A stretch of 64,000 nucleotides of DNA from Gorsachius magnificus (GCA_034008185.1 CM067086.1:40876507-40940506), one strand, 5' to 3'; counted from the first letter of the stretch, positions 49,501 through 63,364 are shown. Notes: a model not told the origin generated them from the sequence alone. Made by a program: numbers and translations.

Positions 49501-50814
49501 GACCCTTAAATTATGGAAGTGTTCCAATGTTTTTTTAATAGGCAGCATTGCTGATGTCAGGTTACAAGGAAATGTATATTTCCATGCACAGTGTTTTGTA
49601 GCAATCTGTATATATTAGCTGTTCAGAACCCTTTTGCAAATATGCAGATTGCCAGTAGTCCTTTCCCACTGTAGTTATTAATGCAGCCACTACTTATCAC
49701 TGGTGCTATTATCCAGAACTATCAACGGTTAATAAGCATGTTATCCTCCTAAGCTAAACTTTAACAATGGATGTTTTATTAATAAAAAATAGACCTATAA
49801 ATGGTATAAAATACAGATGCTATTTATAGATCTAATAATAACCTAAAATACATTAATATGTATTTTTTTAATGCTAACAGAAATTTTCATAGCCATTTGT
49901 CGTAGAAAAATGTTACTCTCCAGCTTTAGGTTATTACTATTCTCATGAAAGTCAGAGGACCTACTTGAAAATGAGGATCCTCTCTACAAAATGTATAAAC
50001 CACAACAGGAAATTGTAGGTATATACTCTAATGGAGGTGACATGATGCTAGTTAGTACTTCAAATCAGAATGCTTCCTCCTAGACCTAAGGTACAGGCAC
50101 AAGTTAGTTTTACAACTATACAATATAAACAAAGTTGTTTGGTCTTTTTTAAAGTGTACTTCTGAACAACTTACTGTATTTATGTTTTTATTACAATGAA
50201 TTTGAAATTCTTTACTTAGATTCTGTCTACTTGGTTTGGGTTGAATCAAAGCCTGAGGTGGGGGGATTCCTTTTATTAAACTGCGTGTATGTTGTCACTG
50301 GCCTCTCTGAAAATGCATTTGTTGTCCCTTAAATCCAGCAGTCACTGTTAAAGTTCCTTCATTTGCAGTTTGCATTTTTTTGGCATGCTGCAAATCCAGT
50401 TAGGTCTTATAACATGCATTCTACACAAACTTCACTTATTTTCAGATCTGAATTATCACTCCACTATATAAAATATAATGTACCTCTGTTTGCAGAATGC
50501 TCTCTAATTCTCTAGTTTCTCATTTTACATACAGAGAGGTTTCATGTCATGAACACTCTGGCGAGGAAAACACTTTCAAGGTTTCTTAATGATTATCGTA
50601 TTGTAAACTGTAAAATGGCATTATTGTTGGCAGGCAGTAATGCAACTGTCTTTCTCATTAAGTTTTATAACTTCATAAGCATAGAATTCATTTATATGGG
50701 AACTAGAACCGAAAGACTGGACTTTGTTACTCGGTTGTTCTGATGCAAGTCTGCATGTTGACAATCTTACCTGGTGTAAGAATATGCTGAGGCCAGCTTG
50801 GTTGAATTTTGGTG

Positions 50815-50935
50815 CTTGTGGTGGTGGTTTGGTTGGGTTTTTTTGGGGGGCGGGGAGAGCTTTTGGGGTCTTGTTTTGTTTATTTTTGTGGTGGGATAGT
50901 TTTTGGTGATTTTTGGCTTGTTTGATATTGTTTCA
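50815..50935. repeat. G/T-rich low-complexity tract
   Basis: Starts with GTGGTGGTTTGG and continues through TTTTTTGGGGGGCGGGG, TTTTGGGG and TTTTTGGTG blocks; C and A are rare. Confidence 0.75.
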
Positions 50936-53299
50936 GCTCCAGGTTAGAGACAGAGGAGAAGCTCTTAAAGACCTTTTAATTCATGGTACATCTTGAATTA
51001 TAAGTGCAGTGTCAGTTTTGGAGCCAAATTATGGGTGGTTGTGGAGTAGCTAGTGGGCCCACTTCTTTGAGCTGAGTTCATAAATATATTTTGATGCAGC
51101 AATATTTCAGGTGGTTGGTGCTTTTGGTTTCACTGAGCAAGCCACACTGACCACACCGCAAAGCAGCGAGCTGCAAGTGTTGGTGAGCAAACAGTGCAGC
51201 AGGGAGAAATGAAAGTCATCTATACGTTGACTAGTTGCTGCCCGTGCATGTGGGCATTGCATGGTTGACTTGCTAGACATCTTTTGCCTAGAACATGTCA
51301 TTTCTTACAACCCATTTTTTGGTTCTTGTAATGTGCTGTATCACAAATACAGCATTGCTGTAGGCCCTCTTAAAGCTGTGCCAATCTTGTGCCAACTGTG
51401 CCTTCTCTTCAGGTGGTCTTAACTCTCTTTGAGTTATGTGGCCTTTCAAACATGCTTGATAAATGGAAGTCTGAAATGGTGTTTGTACTGCAGCTTAAAA
51501 ATATGCATATTGTAAAGCTATTCAGAAGTAAGGAGTTGAACCTGCACATTGGGTTTCAGCCGTTCAACCAAAGACAGAACGATGACTGAATTCATTCTTA
51601 TATTTTATAGAACTAAATTTAATGGTGAGCACAATCACACTCTGCGGTGATTGTTTTCAGTGCTGCTTTATTAATTTATATAATGGCAAGAGTTCAAACT
51701 CCAGAGATTGTTGAAATGGTAGATTTAGAGACTACGTTAGAATGCTTGTCAGTAACAAGGGTATGGGTTTTCAAAGCGCAGAGATTTTTACCTAGATACT
51801 GCTGCAGCTTGTGATTTTTATTTGAATAGTTTGGAGGTTTTAGACTTAATACCCTGCTCTTTAAAAATGTTTCAAAATCTTGTTTTATTCCCCAAAGATT
51901 TGTTTTCTGCTGTTGCGATTAGATGATGACAGCTAGCTGGCTTTTAAAATTGATCAGGAAGTATTCTGGCAGTCATTCAGTGTTGTAATAGCACTTTAAT
52001 GGATATGAGCTATTCACCCAGATCAGACTCAATGTCAAAACAGGCGAAAATACAGCTGTCACTCTGGACAAGAAGTTACACATATGCAAGCAGCTGCTAA
52101 TAATACTGGAGAGGAAGCCTTATAATAATGCTTTAAAGGTGCATGTATGTATATGCATACATACTGCTTCTACATGTGTAGATCTCTCATACCAAACATA
52201 CTAGAGACATTATTTTCTGGCCGTGGATGTCATTAGGAAAAAGAAAAGGGGAAACATGCTCTGACCTGTGAGGAAGTTGTGATAAGTTCATTATGTGCTG
52301 GTGGGCTCCCAGGATTTTTGAAGTTAGAAGCTCTGAATGATGTGTTGCTAGGACTGTGGTGTAAATTTTATCTTTTAGCAAAATGATGACTTTATTGTGG
52401 GTCTTCATTTAATGCATGTGTTGTGCTGTTGGTTTCAGTGGATCTTTGGCCATGCATATAGATCAAGAATATGGCTATAGAAATGCAGTGGCTTTTAAAA
52501 AGGCTTTTTTTTCTGACAGAAAATTTAAAAACAGTATCTTAATGCTCTCTATGTGTTAGAATCTCTTTTTTTTGTCAGGGTACTTTGCTCTCCTTTGTGT
52601 GTGTCCTAGGGTTTAAACTGGTTGCATATATGGTTTATTTTAAGGCCCTTTGATGTCAGAGGTAATTGGATAATCTTCATGTGGACAAAAACATTCATGC
52701 TTTCCTGTTGTGAAAGGCATATATAGTTGTACATGAAGAGCCCGCGTTTGATATAAATGAAAACTATGATTTCTAGGTATGGTATGTTTTCTTTCCTATT
52801 TAGAATTTTAGTGTGGAGATAAGTAAATGTGGAGTGCAGAAATGCTTTGCTGTTTGGCTAAACAATGCTCAAAAAAGTCAAGAAGCAGTGAGATTGGGGA
52901 ATGCCTTGTACCCCCTTTAAAATACAGTAGCGCATCTCTTGCCTACTGTAGGCTATTGCCAGAGCTAATTGGATGGTGATGTCCTTGCTTGATATTTCTA
53001 TTCTTGCTTGAATTAATGAGTCTGGTGGCTCAATTTTGTCTTTTTTAAGGGATTTTTTTGCCATAGAATTTTAGCTTGATGTATTTCCCAATGTTAAAAA
53101 TATGTGAGAATTGGGATATGCAAATTTACAAGAAATGCAGGATGTCCTCTGAGTATATTAAAAATGTTCACATAGCTCCCTAAGCTAGAAGGACAAATTC
53201 AGATGTTATAGGAGAGTATTTTGAGAAGGCCGTAAAATGAAGTCACTTATATTGTGCTTGTATATAAATGTAAAAATTCTGTAATGAGCTCTTAGAGTT

Positions 53300-53340
53300 A
53301 AATAATATTTTATTATAATTATTATTATAATATTTTTAAT
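53300..53340. repeat. AT-rich low-complexity tract
   Basis: AATAATATTTTATTATAATT followed by further ATT/ATA units; partly self-complementary. Confidence 0.8.
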
Positions 53341-55387
53341 ACAACTACATTCCTGAGCTTTCTCTTTCAGACACACACTAAACCTACACACACCAAACCA
53401 TATTCAGTAAGTGTGGGGAGGATAAATTGGTCAAAAACTTGAGGATTAGTTCTTTTGTGTGGCTCAGAGGCATAGGAAGGACTCTGAACAAGCCAGTGAA
53501 GCAGTCCATGCTAAAATGAGAAGTTGTCTGCCTGGGCTGAGACATCTGAGATGGGGCTGTCCTTGGGGACAGTGAGTAGAGGAATGCGTGTCACCTGAGA
53601 TCATTGAAGCACTGAGAGAAGACAGAGCGGGACTAGCCTGTCTGCAGGTCATGGTGGCTAAAGCCCTGCTGGTTTTTGTGTCATTTCTAATCTACAGTGA
53701 AAATAAAAGTAAGCATTAGATAGTGCTACATGTGACATGCATATCAGCAGTATGCACTTAATAGACTCGTTTCTGTGCCTCTTTAGACATGTAAGTCTGT
53801 ATTAGACTTGAAATTGTGCCCATATAAATGGAACAAGGTCATGTTCTGCATAAGCAAATCTGTACCGTGTATTGCTTGCTATATATCTGAAAGCTAGACA
53901 TCTGTTGCATCCTCTTGTAACCTTCTTCTGGAAAAGGGAGTTGCATGCAAGCTCGTGTGTTCCTCCTGGATGGCTGGATTTTCAGAAAATCCTGAGTTTT
54001 TAAGTCTTTACAAAGTACAGTTAGGAATTGTATTGTTTTGACTACTTACAATAGGAATCTCTTTGCTGTAGCAAAATTTTTAAAGAGAAAATGAGCAGTA
54101 TAGTATTTACTTACAGATGCTGTGGGATTACTTATTGTTTGGTTTTTGTTTTGAAGTCAAACGGAATCAGGAGAAAAAATCTCTTTAAAACACTAACCAC
54201 AAACAATGTTTTCTTATCTGCAAATTGATTTTTTTTTTTTCTCTGCAATCGTGTCTCCCCCTCCAACACTGAAAACTCACTTCTTTGAACGATAATATGT
54301 GATGTTCATCTGCCTAATGCTCCTTTTCTTTTCTGCTCTCTTGCTATTCCGTGAAAGATTTACAGTGCCTATAACCGCTCAGCATATTGAGAAGAAAATA
54401 CACACCTCTGCGCTCCTTTGACTTACAGGCTTTTGGAACTGGTTTCCACCATGGTAACCACATATGGCTGTGGAGTCAGGATCATGGCAGACATGCAGCA
54501 CAGGCATCTAATGACTTGCTGTGCCTGGTATAAATTGCTCAAACAGCATCCTTCCAGGTTTTCCTCTCAAGGGAGCAAATGCTTTAAAGAATGACCTTCC
54601 TCTGCCCCAGCACGTCAACCTGGAAAGTTTCTATTTGCTATTGAATTCTTGACAAGTAATAGGCAGTACTTAAACCTACTTAGGACATAAAATGTGAAAG
54701 ATATGCTGCTTTTTTTTTTCTTTAAACCAGTGTTGTTTTCTTTAATATCACATAAAAAGTATGTTGCTTGCATTTTAGATTTTTCTTCACTATTTTTTTC
54801 TTGTGCCAAGGCATCCAAAAAGGCATTTTGTTTTTAAATGCCTCTTCTAAAACTAGAAGACCTAAAATATCTTTTCAAACCTATTGTTCTCAACCTTCTC
54901 ATCCCTGAATTACAAAATACTAAAGTGTTCATTCCCTCAGAATTGGAAGGACTAATAGTACCCTCTATGCTTCCAATAAATGACAATACTAAAAATACTC
55001 ATTATCTTACAGCCCTTTTTCTGAAACATCAAAACCATGAGTGTTTTGCTCTAACAGAAAACCAGTTCATTTTAAGTCATCATTAAGCAGACAGCAATTG
55101 CAGCATTGTCTTTGGGATCAGCTGTTCTAATGCAGGTTCTGAACTGAGTCGTGCTACTTCTCCTCAGTGGAAATCCCAGAAGTTTTTTCATAATACTTTT
55201 TCTAGTGCTAAATTAGAAATTACTGTTAAGATTCAGGGGACAAAATGTTATTAGACACCAGAAGGAATCCATATCTGTTGTCCTCCTTTTTTTAAACTGA
55301 GAAGAATAATGTGCAATTATGGCTAATTACATATAATCCTTAGTAATCCTCCACAGAAAGTACAAACTGTCAGGCCACACAGGTTTG

Positions 55388-55472
55388 TGGTTTTTTTTTT
55401 TTTCAGGACTTGAGTTGCTTACATGTGAATCTGAGGGTTTTTTGGTGTGTGTGTGTTTGTGGGTGGTTTTTT
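55388..55472. repeat. G/T-rich low-complexity tract
   Basis: A T13 run, then GGTTTTTTGGTGTGTGTGTG and GTGGGTGGTTTTTTTTG. Confidence 0.75.
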
Positions 55473-56737
55473 TTGTATTCTTTAATATGTTCAGTTCAGC
55501 CCTGACTTCTCAACAATCTTATATTTAATATGAAATGCTGGTTAGGAAGGTGGTGGAAAAAAACTAGACCCAAATAAAGCTGAAAAAGGTAATTAAGCAT
55601 AACTAAAACTGGGGGGTTTTGCCCTTCTTTAGAAAGAGTAACATTTGTGAGGTTTAAAAGTGTTATCTTTGCAGATCATCTCACTTGGGCAAACAGTTCA
55701 TGTGAAAGAAACATCTGTGGATGTTTCCCAAATATCTGTTGTTTATGCTTTTATGGGGGTGTATTTGCTCCTTTTGTATTAGTTGCAGCGGGGGGAGGGG
55801 GGAATTCTTTCATTCTCAAAAGAACTGTGTGACACTCATATTTTGTATAATCAAGATCTGTTGGATTTTGGTATCCTTGTTTTAAACAACAAAAAACCAA
55901 AAAAACCCACCATGCAAAACCCAAGCAAATCACAAGTGGTGTGGATTAAGATACAGAGTCGTAAAGGTGCGTTTCCAGCAAGCTTACTTCTCTAGGGATT
56001 GAGTTGACTGTGCAGATGCTCGCTGTGCTTTAGGTCAATCTGTGAAAATGTCTAGGGTAGAACTGAAAGTTTCTGTTCACGCCATTTACTCCAAATATTG
56101 TAGTTTGGATGAGATTGTTGCTGAAGTGGCTGAATGTTTTGGTAAAAGCACCTTACAAGTAGGAGATGCAATTTAATGCTTTGCACTTGATTGAGTTTCA
56201 TTTTTTCAGGTTGTTGTTTCTGTATAGGAAGTAAATGGCAGTGCAGTTTACTTGGAACACACCCACCTGCCAGGCTCGCCTTTGCTTAAAAGCATGTATA
56301 TTGTGTCCGGAAAGGCTTGAGATTTTTCTTATTGTTTGTTTTTCTGGCTTTTTTTCTTTGCATTTTTTTTTCATTATCCAGAGAGGGGTTAGTATTAATT
56401 AACACACATGCAATATGACCATTTATCATTTTCATTGCAAGGGTCTAAGGCTGATCCTTTTACACTCAGTAAATATTAAAAAAAAAAAAAGTATATATAT
56501 GAGAGGTTAGAAAGACTCTTGAAGTTTAATTTGTCTATTTACCACCACTATTCCCTGAGGCCAGTATTTTATGCGCACACCTTTCCAGAGCATGCTTTAC
56601 TGCTAATTGAACTTAACCCAAGCCCCTTTGCCTGTCTTTTTTTTTTTTCTTTCGCATTCCCATCCCTCACACTCTCGAAGAGAAAACTATACTCAGAACT
56701 ATATTCAGATTTCAAATTTCTTTAAATCTTTAATCAA

Positions 56738-56754
56738 TTTTTTTTTTTTTTTTG
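56738..56754. repeat. Poly-T tract
   Basis: Seventeen T directly before the MIR-like relic. Confidence 0.85.
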
Positions 56755-56930
56755 ACAGCACAGGTCACGTTTGTTAATGGGGCAGTGGAGGACTTTGAGG
56801 GAACGGTAGAACGTGGTCCCAGTGCTGTGAAATCCAGGATCTAGAAATCTTGGGGAATGCAACAGCTTCCTGCCTCTAGCCAATAGCCGCTCTAACCATT
56901 CCAGTTTATGGTACGATTGGCACTCCTGAT
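56755..56930 (-). mobile_element. Possible MIR-like SINE relic
   Basis: Directly after a T17 run, GACAGCACAGGTCACGTTTG and GGGGCAGTGG resemble the antisense phrase 'CACAGGTCACAC..GTGGCAGAG'. AATAGCCGCTCTAACCATTC resembles 'CCAGTGCTCTAACCACT'. Degenerate. Confidence 0.4.
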
Positions 56931-59141
56931 GCATGTTTCCCCAGCCATGGTGTGTGTGGATAAGCATAGGTGCTATACTGGTGTTTGAGGGGTGTGGGAG
57001 TGTATAGAACAGTGGGGACCCATACCACTGAGGTTGCTGGTCTTTGAATTAGATTTGGAATTGAAATTAAGCCTGGTGTATGATAGGAATTACTGGGCTT
57101 TGGTTTTGTTTAACTGTTTGGGATTTACAGTCTGTTCCATATGGGTGGCTTGCAGGCTCTGTTTTCAAAACCGCATGTTAAAATAGGGTAGTCTCCTGTT
57201 GTCTTAATGATTTATTCTCTTGCTAAGGTTCTTGTCCATTAAAAAACAGCAATCCTCTGTCCAAGTGTAAGTGGAAAAATGGCTTTATTTTGGCTACCAG
57301 TACTGTCTGGGAATCCAGTAACAGATGTGAGATAAAAATGTCTTAATGTTCACTTTGTGCCTTCTTAATGGGAAGAGGTAGCTCTGGGTACTAGCACTGT
57401 GAGACTAGAGAAATGCCTGTTGTATTGGCCTCTGCTCATGGAGCAGAGTCTGTAGCTACTCTACAGTTCATGGCCTTCAGGAAACAATCCCAAACACCGC
57501 CATGCTTTTGGATGCTCCTGAGAGGAGCCGTCACAGGCAGTTCAGCTATACTCCACGTATCAGAGGAGATAGGAATCATATGATGTACGGTGTCAGCAGG
57601 AGTCTGTAGATCAAATGGCATTAGTGGGTTTTGACTTTGTCCGTAGCCAGCAGGTGGTAATCCGTTGAAACCTCACTCAAAGCTGGGTAAGTTTTCTACA
57701 CATTTACAGCACAGCATTATGGAAGTTGAAGAATTGTCGAGAATTTTGCAGTGCAAGTTAATGACGTTTCCTTGTGCATCATTCTGCATGGAGCAGCTGA
57801 TCTCTGCCATCACTTCAGTTTGTTAACTGTAGCCACTGTTTGAACTTTTTTTCTTTCCGTGCACAGCAGTCTCAGCTGCTTTGTGGCAGGCCAGTAGTAC
57901 GCACACACGCACTGCGTGGCCACCTTTTGCCCTCCTCTGTCTTAGCGAGGGGCCCGTCTGCCCAGCTCCAGCATGGAGCAGAGAGGAGCATCTGGCCCTT
58001 TGTGATTGGAAACTTGCTGGGTAACTGATTCCTTATGCAGAATTAAGGATGCTGAAATAGACCCTGATGACAGCAAAGCTTTCATGAGAGGGTTCAAGAA
58101 GTTGACATTGATGCCTTAGAACAGTTGAAAAGAAATAATGACGTGGAAGTGAACTAATATAAATAATTTAATAGGAAATCTCTGTGCAGTCTCAGATACA
58201 GTCCTCTTTTGTTCTGAAATATGTCAGTGTCTGGCTATTTTGCTAGTGTTATGGAGCCAGTATAAAGATCTAGAAAAGTTGTAAAATATTGTCACCGGCA
58301 GAATAGCAGAGTCAGAGCATTTCAAAAGAACAGCAGTTTTTCAGAGAACAAATTATGCAAAGTAACATTGGAGGAGGGAAGGAGCACTTTATCCTTTACA
58401 GGTCTTACAGTTTTACCATTACCCTGTATGTGATCTTAACAGTTTGGGAGTTGACACTTTTACGACATACTGGGCAAAAGTGCTGGAAATTCAGTTTCCT
58501 GGTGTTGGGAAAAAATTGAACAAGGCTAGCCTGTTATCCAAGTAACTTGAGAAACATCCCTCTAGTTATGGTTAATGCTTTTACTCATCAGAACTGTTTT
58601 GTTTTTTTTTTCTTCCCACCCCCAGTTAAGAAAAGGGGGGAGGGGACAGAAGCTGGCTGCTACTACTAGGTGCCAAAATATGAATAATCATCAACGCTGT
58701 TCTACAAACCAGTTAGGGATAGTCATTAATATCCCTTGCTGGAGTAGTCCGGGTTATTTAGAATATCAGTTTGAAAATAAAATGAAACAAAATACAGTTG
58801 TGCACCACCTTTTTGTATGTTTGCTATACTGATGCATTTAAAATATTTTGTCAGGAGTTTCATTTTCTTTGCTCTGAGTGTGCCTTTGTGTGTGTGTGCA
58901 CGTAGCTGGGAGGCTTGTGCAAACAGACTTTGTCCTTTAGTTTTTGAAGACTTTTGGCTTAGGTTTATGTGGCTTAATGATGTTTTAACAAAAGATTAGA
59001 ATACCGTATACAGCTGTCTTCAGCAGCATGAATACTGGAACAAAGTACAGTTTCATTAGTTCATCTGTAACAGTGTTCTGGCTTTGAGGTAACACTTTGT
59101 ATATACTAAGATGGGAGGCAATAGGCCTAATCTCATACAGG

Positions 59142-59213
59142 TTTTGGTTTTGTGGTGGGTTTTTGTTTGTTGGGGTTTGTTTTTTGGGTTGGTGTTTTGT
59201 TTTGTTTTTTTCT
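59142..59213. repeat. G/T-rich low-complexity tract
   Basis: GGTTTTGGTTTTGTGGTGGG and further TTTGTTTG/TTGGGG blocks, nearly free of A and C. Confidence 0.8.
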
Positions 59214-60999
59214 CCCCCTGCAGAGTTGTCTTCTGTTACCTGGTTGCAGTCTAATTTCCATTGTATTCACTCTGCTATAGAAATACTTAATGTCAGGAAG
59301 GAGATATTTACTGGAATACACAAGTCCAGAATTCATCATGATTCAGTGTGAAATCCGCTCGCCCTTTGCTCCCCACCCCCTCTTGAATTGGAATGAAATG
59401 TGCCTTAAACTGAAGTGAAATACATCACATGCAGCAACAGTGGGCCCTCGCTTCGCCTCTATTCCTGGTGTGAAATCGATACACTATCTTTCCTCCTGAC
59501 CTGTTCTGTGACCTCCATTGCAGCTTTCATGCTGAACAGCAATTGCTTTGAACAGTCTGGGTCTGCCACAGCTCACAAATGATTCTCAGCTTCTGTCTAA
59601 AACTGGCGCTGATAACAAAGGCTTGATTTTAAATAATGCAGTTGTAGTCATATTCTAATTATGAATTACATGAAAGTGCATGGTCTTCTATTATTAAACA
59701 TTTTCAATAGCGTGTACAGTATGTATGCAGCCAGAATAATTCCTCACTGAGAAGATGCAGGAGTTCTGTTCCTAAATGTATCTGATAAAGTTTATGTTGT
59801 TATGGAGGAGGAGAAATGTAGCAAATGCTTCAGAAGAGTGTTCATGCTCTTCTTAAGTGGAAACACATTTTTCTTTGACTTTATCACTGGCTAATGTGGT
59901 ACAATTTTTTTTTTTAACTAACATTTGAGTTTTCAAAGGAAAAAACATTGGACAATGCGTGCATTCAAAGGAAGGGGACTGTTTCTTGAACTGAGATGTT
60001 TTAAAGCTGTTGCAAAACTAAGCAAAACCCAATCCTTTGCTTAAAAAGCAAAAATCAAAACACAGAGGGGAAAAATACATTCTGCATTCCTGATTACTAA
60101 CTAATAGTGATTCAGGAAATATCAGCATTTTGAAGACTTATTTATTTATTTTTCAGCGTGATTTACCAGAGGATTACTGAAAGCAAAGACGAATTGAAGA
60201 TATAATAGGCATTTATGCTTGCACCAAGAAGTCTATTGTGCTGTTAGCTAGATTACTTTAATAGCCTTTACTGGCTTTGAAATCAAGAAGCTGCATGAAC
60301 TGCTGGATAAGCATTCATTTTTCCAGAATTTTGTGGTAGGAAATAGGATATCCATGGATTTCTGTTATGAAATGAACGTCTCTTAATGGAGTACTCCTCT
60401 GCCATTCTTCTCCCCAAAATAAAAATGTGACTGTAGCAATTCTGGCATCATGGTTGAAGTAAAAATCAGCTTTCAACATAATATAGTTTACTAAGCAATG
60501 CTAAACCCCGTAATGATAAATGTACTGTCTGGATTTCACTTATTTATGAAACTGTTTACAATGAAATTAGTAAGAGACATTATTGCTCTCTATATACATT
60601 TTAATAATTCTCAGCTATATAAACAATCTAATTCTTTTAATGCTCCTTCATGTATTCACTCCAGCTGTTACCAGCTTAGATTTCTTATGTTGCCAGAATC
60701 TGGGGAGAGTGATGTATAATAACGGTGTCTGTATAATACAAAGAACCATAAGAGTGGTTGTGAATCACTGGTGACAGACTAAGTATGTTACTGAAATAAT
60801 AACTGTTTGTTAAGTGATACCTGTTTGGAATGTTTTTTCCAGTGATCTTTATAATGTTAGAGTTTTACCATTACTGTCACCTTTATTTGGAGACCTTAAG
60901 GTGTGTAAAACTCGCCGCATTTCCAAAATGTAATCATATCACTGTAATGTAGGGACTCAAGACACACTTATTGATGCAGTATCACTGTCCAGTAGCAGT

Positions 61000-61045
61000 A
61001 TTAAAAACCAAACAAAAACCAACTAACCAACAACAAAAAAATCAA
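61000..61045. repeat. A/C-rich low-complexity tract
   Basis: AAAAACC, AAACAAAAACC, AACTAACCAAC and AACAAAAAAATC blocks; same composition as 20964-21030. Confidence 0.75.
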
Positions 61046-63364
61046 ACTGTTATAAGAGTTCTCTTAAAACATGCCTAGAGGGGCTCATAAGAATCAGATA
61101 ACTGGGAATCAAAAGTAAAATAAACAGGTGGTGCTGCTGGGAAGCTTTTTTGTTCTTCTCCCCTTCTAAGCAAGTTGAAATGCTTCTTAAAATAAAGTAG
61201 TTCTACTGCATTATTCTCTGAGGCTTTCCCTGCCACCAGCTGTTTTCTCTCCATTAATACATTTGGATTGCCTTATGTTTTCACTCATTGTTCAGGAAGA
61301 GGTGTGTATCAAAAAGACGCCTTTCAGAATAGGTCCAAGTCAGCAATAGGCAATGATGAGTCTGTATATTTGAGCACCAGTTAAAGAATAAATGGTCTAG
61401 GTAACATCAACATCATCCTTTTTGACTGCTAAATGACATCTATGGTTTCCTGTACAACTCCAGGTTTATTTTCATTCATTTTCAACTGATCTGTTAGTTG
61501 TTCATTTTAAAAAGTCATTTAAAACATGTTGTAGTCTAAATGGGGATGAAGTAACGCAATGCAATATATTCAGCTCAACCCAATATTAAAGAATAGGTAT
61601 GTGAGCAATAGTGTAGTTTCAAGGAATAATATCCCCATTCACTTATCTGCAAACACACACAAGCTGATATGGTAGCTTATGGTGTTGCATAAAAATTGTA
61701 TTTATGTACCCATAATGGAAATTGTACTTGCAAAACAGGAGGGAGAATTTTTGTTACTTAGGAGTCAATTCCTGTTCAGGTGTGCATGCATGCTTCTGCA
61801 CACGTAGTGCTACAGACACAGGTTCAGCATCTGCAAAAACTTAGGCTCCAAGTAAGCACAGGGAAAATAAATAGCTCATATTTCCATGTTGCTGCTGCTG
61901 TTGTTTCTTTGTAAACACAGTCTTAATTGAATATAAACTTTCTGTGAGAGTATGTTTTGTGAGGAACTGCCACAGAGTAGTTCAAGAACTGTTCTTGTCA
62001 CTCAGGAGTTCAAGATCAATAATAGGGGTCTGCCATTCATAGGAATAACCAGTTTTAATGGTCAGAGATTTCTAAGACTGTATCATGCTCAAAAGCTTTT
62101 TGAAGCTGCACAATAATATGCTAACCTGAAAATAAACTGGAGAGTATTTCTCACTTTTCCTTTCATGGAATACTCCCAATTTCTAAACATTTTATTAAAT
62201 TCCCCTAGCCAGAGGTTTTCTTATTATTATTGTGGATATGAGCAAGTAATACAGTGTATGTTCCCTCCAATGAATTGTTGTGCAACAAGACTTGATGCTA
62301 ATTCTACCTTTCCCAAAATCTGATATCAAGCAATTTATCTTCTAAATAATACTCCTGAGTACTAAACCTGAAATGTTTTGGCTTCAGCCCAAGTCAAACT
62401 TCAGGAAGCTTATTCTCAGGAGCATATTCCCTACCTCTGTAAATTTAATTGTTATAATGAATAGAATACGTGTCAAGATATTACTTATGAATTTTACCTG
62501 TTTACTTTTTGTTCCTGAAACAGAAACATCAAAATGACAGCATGAAGTTCACATAAAGGTTTTGAAGGCAAATTATTTTTTTTTTAAAAGGAAAAAATTT
62601 TGAGATAAACCTGCAAAACTGTACAAAATCTATCACTTTGAGGGGTTTGAAAAACTTTAGTACTGACGTGCAGTAGGAAAAAATGTTTGCCCCTCTGTCC
62701 TAGGAAATCCTGTCAGTGGAAATGGATGGGTAGTAACTGTGTGAATCTACCAGCAAAAAATAGTGTATATACTGGGGCACTGACAACACTGACTTTCAGC
62801 CTGTGGGGGCAGGTCTTACAGTATCAGCAGTCAGGTCTTTTTCCCCCCCCTTATTCTGATATGGGGGAACGAAACCTACAGCCCTATACAGACCTCTTAG
62901 ATTATGGATTGAAGACTGCATTTAGCCCTATGGGTCTGGTTCTGCTACTGATTCTATTCTCTGCCAAAACAATGGCAAAACGAGGGTCCAAGCACTTTAA
63001 AAAAAAATACTTCCTTTATCCCAGTAACAATACAAGCAAAACTAATTGAAAAGCATTTTTTTGGTCCATTTTACAATAAAACATTGGCATTTCATTTGAA
63101 AAGAAAAAAATTGCTTGGAACGTAGATGTATAGAGGAAACAAAGATGACTCCTGTGCTTGAAAACAGTGCCTTTCTAATCTGTTAGAAATTTGTTATCAA
63201 ATATTGATTGGAATGAGGAAAAAATAGTGTGATATTTCTGACTGTCAAAAGTTTCTGAAGATGTCCCCCATTAGAAATTTTTTTGAGGAAAACTTAATAC
63301 ATTTATGAGCCTTTTAAAAAGGGAATAAGATATGGAAGAAGCTCACTTCTGCTTTGTTTTGTAG

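Larger units (their letters stand above)
42552..56754. other. Long non-coding stretch, no gene seen
   Basis: Fourteen kilobases with no recognisable exon. Contents of note: a GT microsatellite (43544-43558), a motif-rich block at about 44030-44345, a local CpG cluster at about 45405-45655, a T14 tract (48226-48239), a G/T tract (50815-50935), an 8-bp stem inverted repeat (51631-51654), a TATG/CATA inverted repeat (52145-52164), an AT-rich tract (53300-53340) and another G/T tract (55388-55472). Frames such as 45401-45673 (+) and 54838-55086 (+) have no known domain and no splice support. Confidence 0.5.
56931..63364. other. Non-coding DNA, no gene seen
   Basis: No recognisable exon. It includes a G/T tract (59142-59213), an A/C tract (61000-61045), a GT microsatellite near 58887-58898 and a motif-rich stretch at about 59560-59730. 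The 120-codon frame at 62687-63049 (+) has one hydrophobic stretch and a basic tail but no family resemblance or transcription context; I treat it as chance. Confidence 0.5.

Noticed and set aside
54440..54475. Possible RFX-type X-box in TTTCCACCATGGTAACCACA
   Set aside because: The half-site spacing does not fit the usual X-box when written out; likely chance.
62687..63049. A 120-codon plus-strand frame with a hydrophobic segment
   Set aside because: No family resemblance, no splice or promoter context, and a composition that fits a chance frame in AT-rich DNA.
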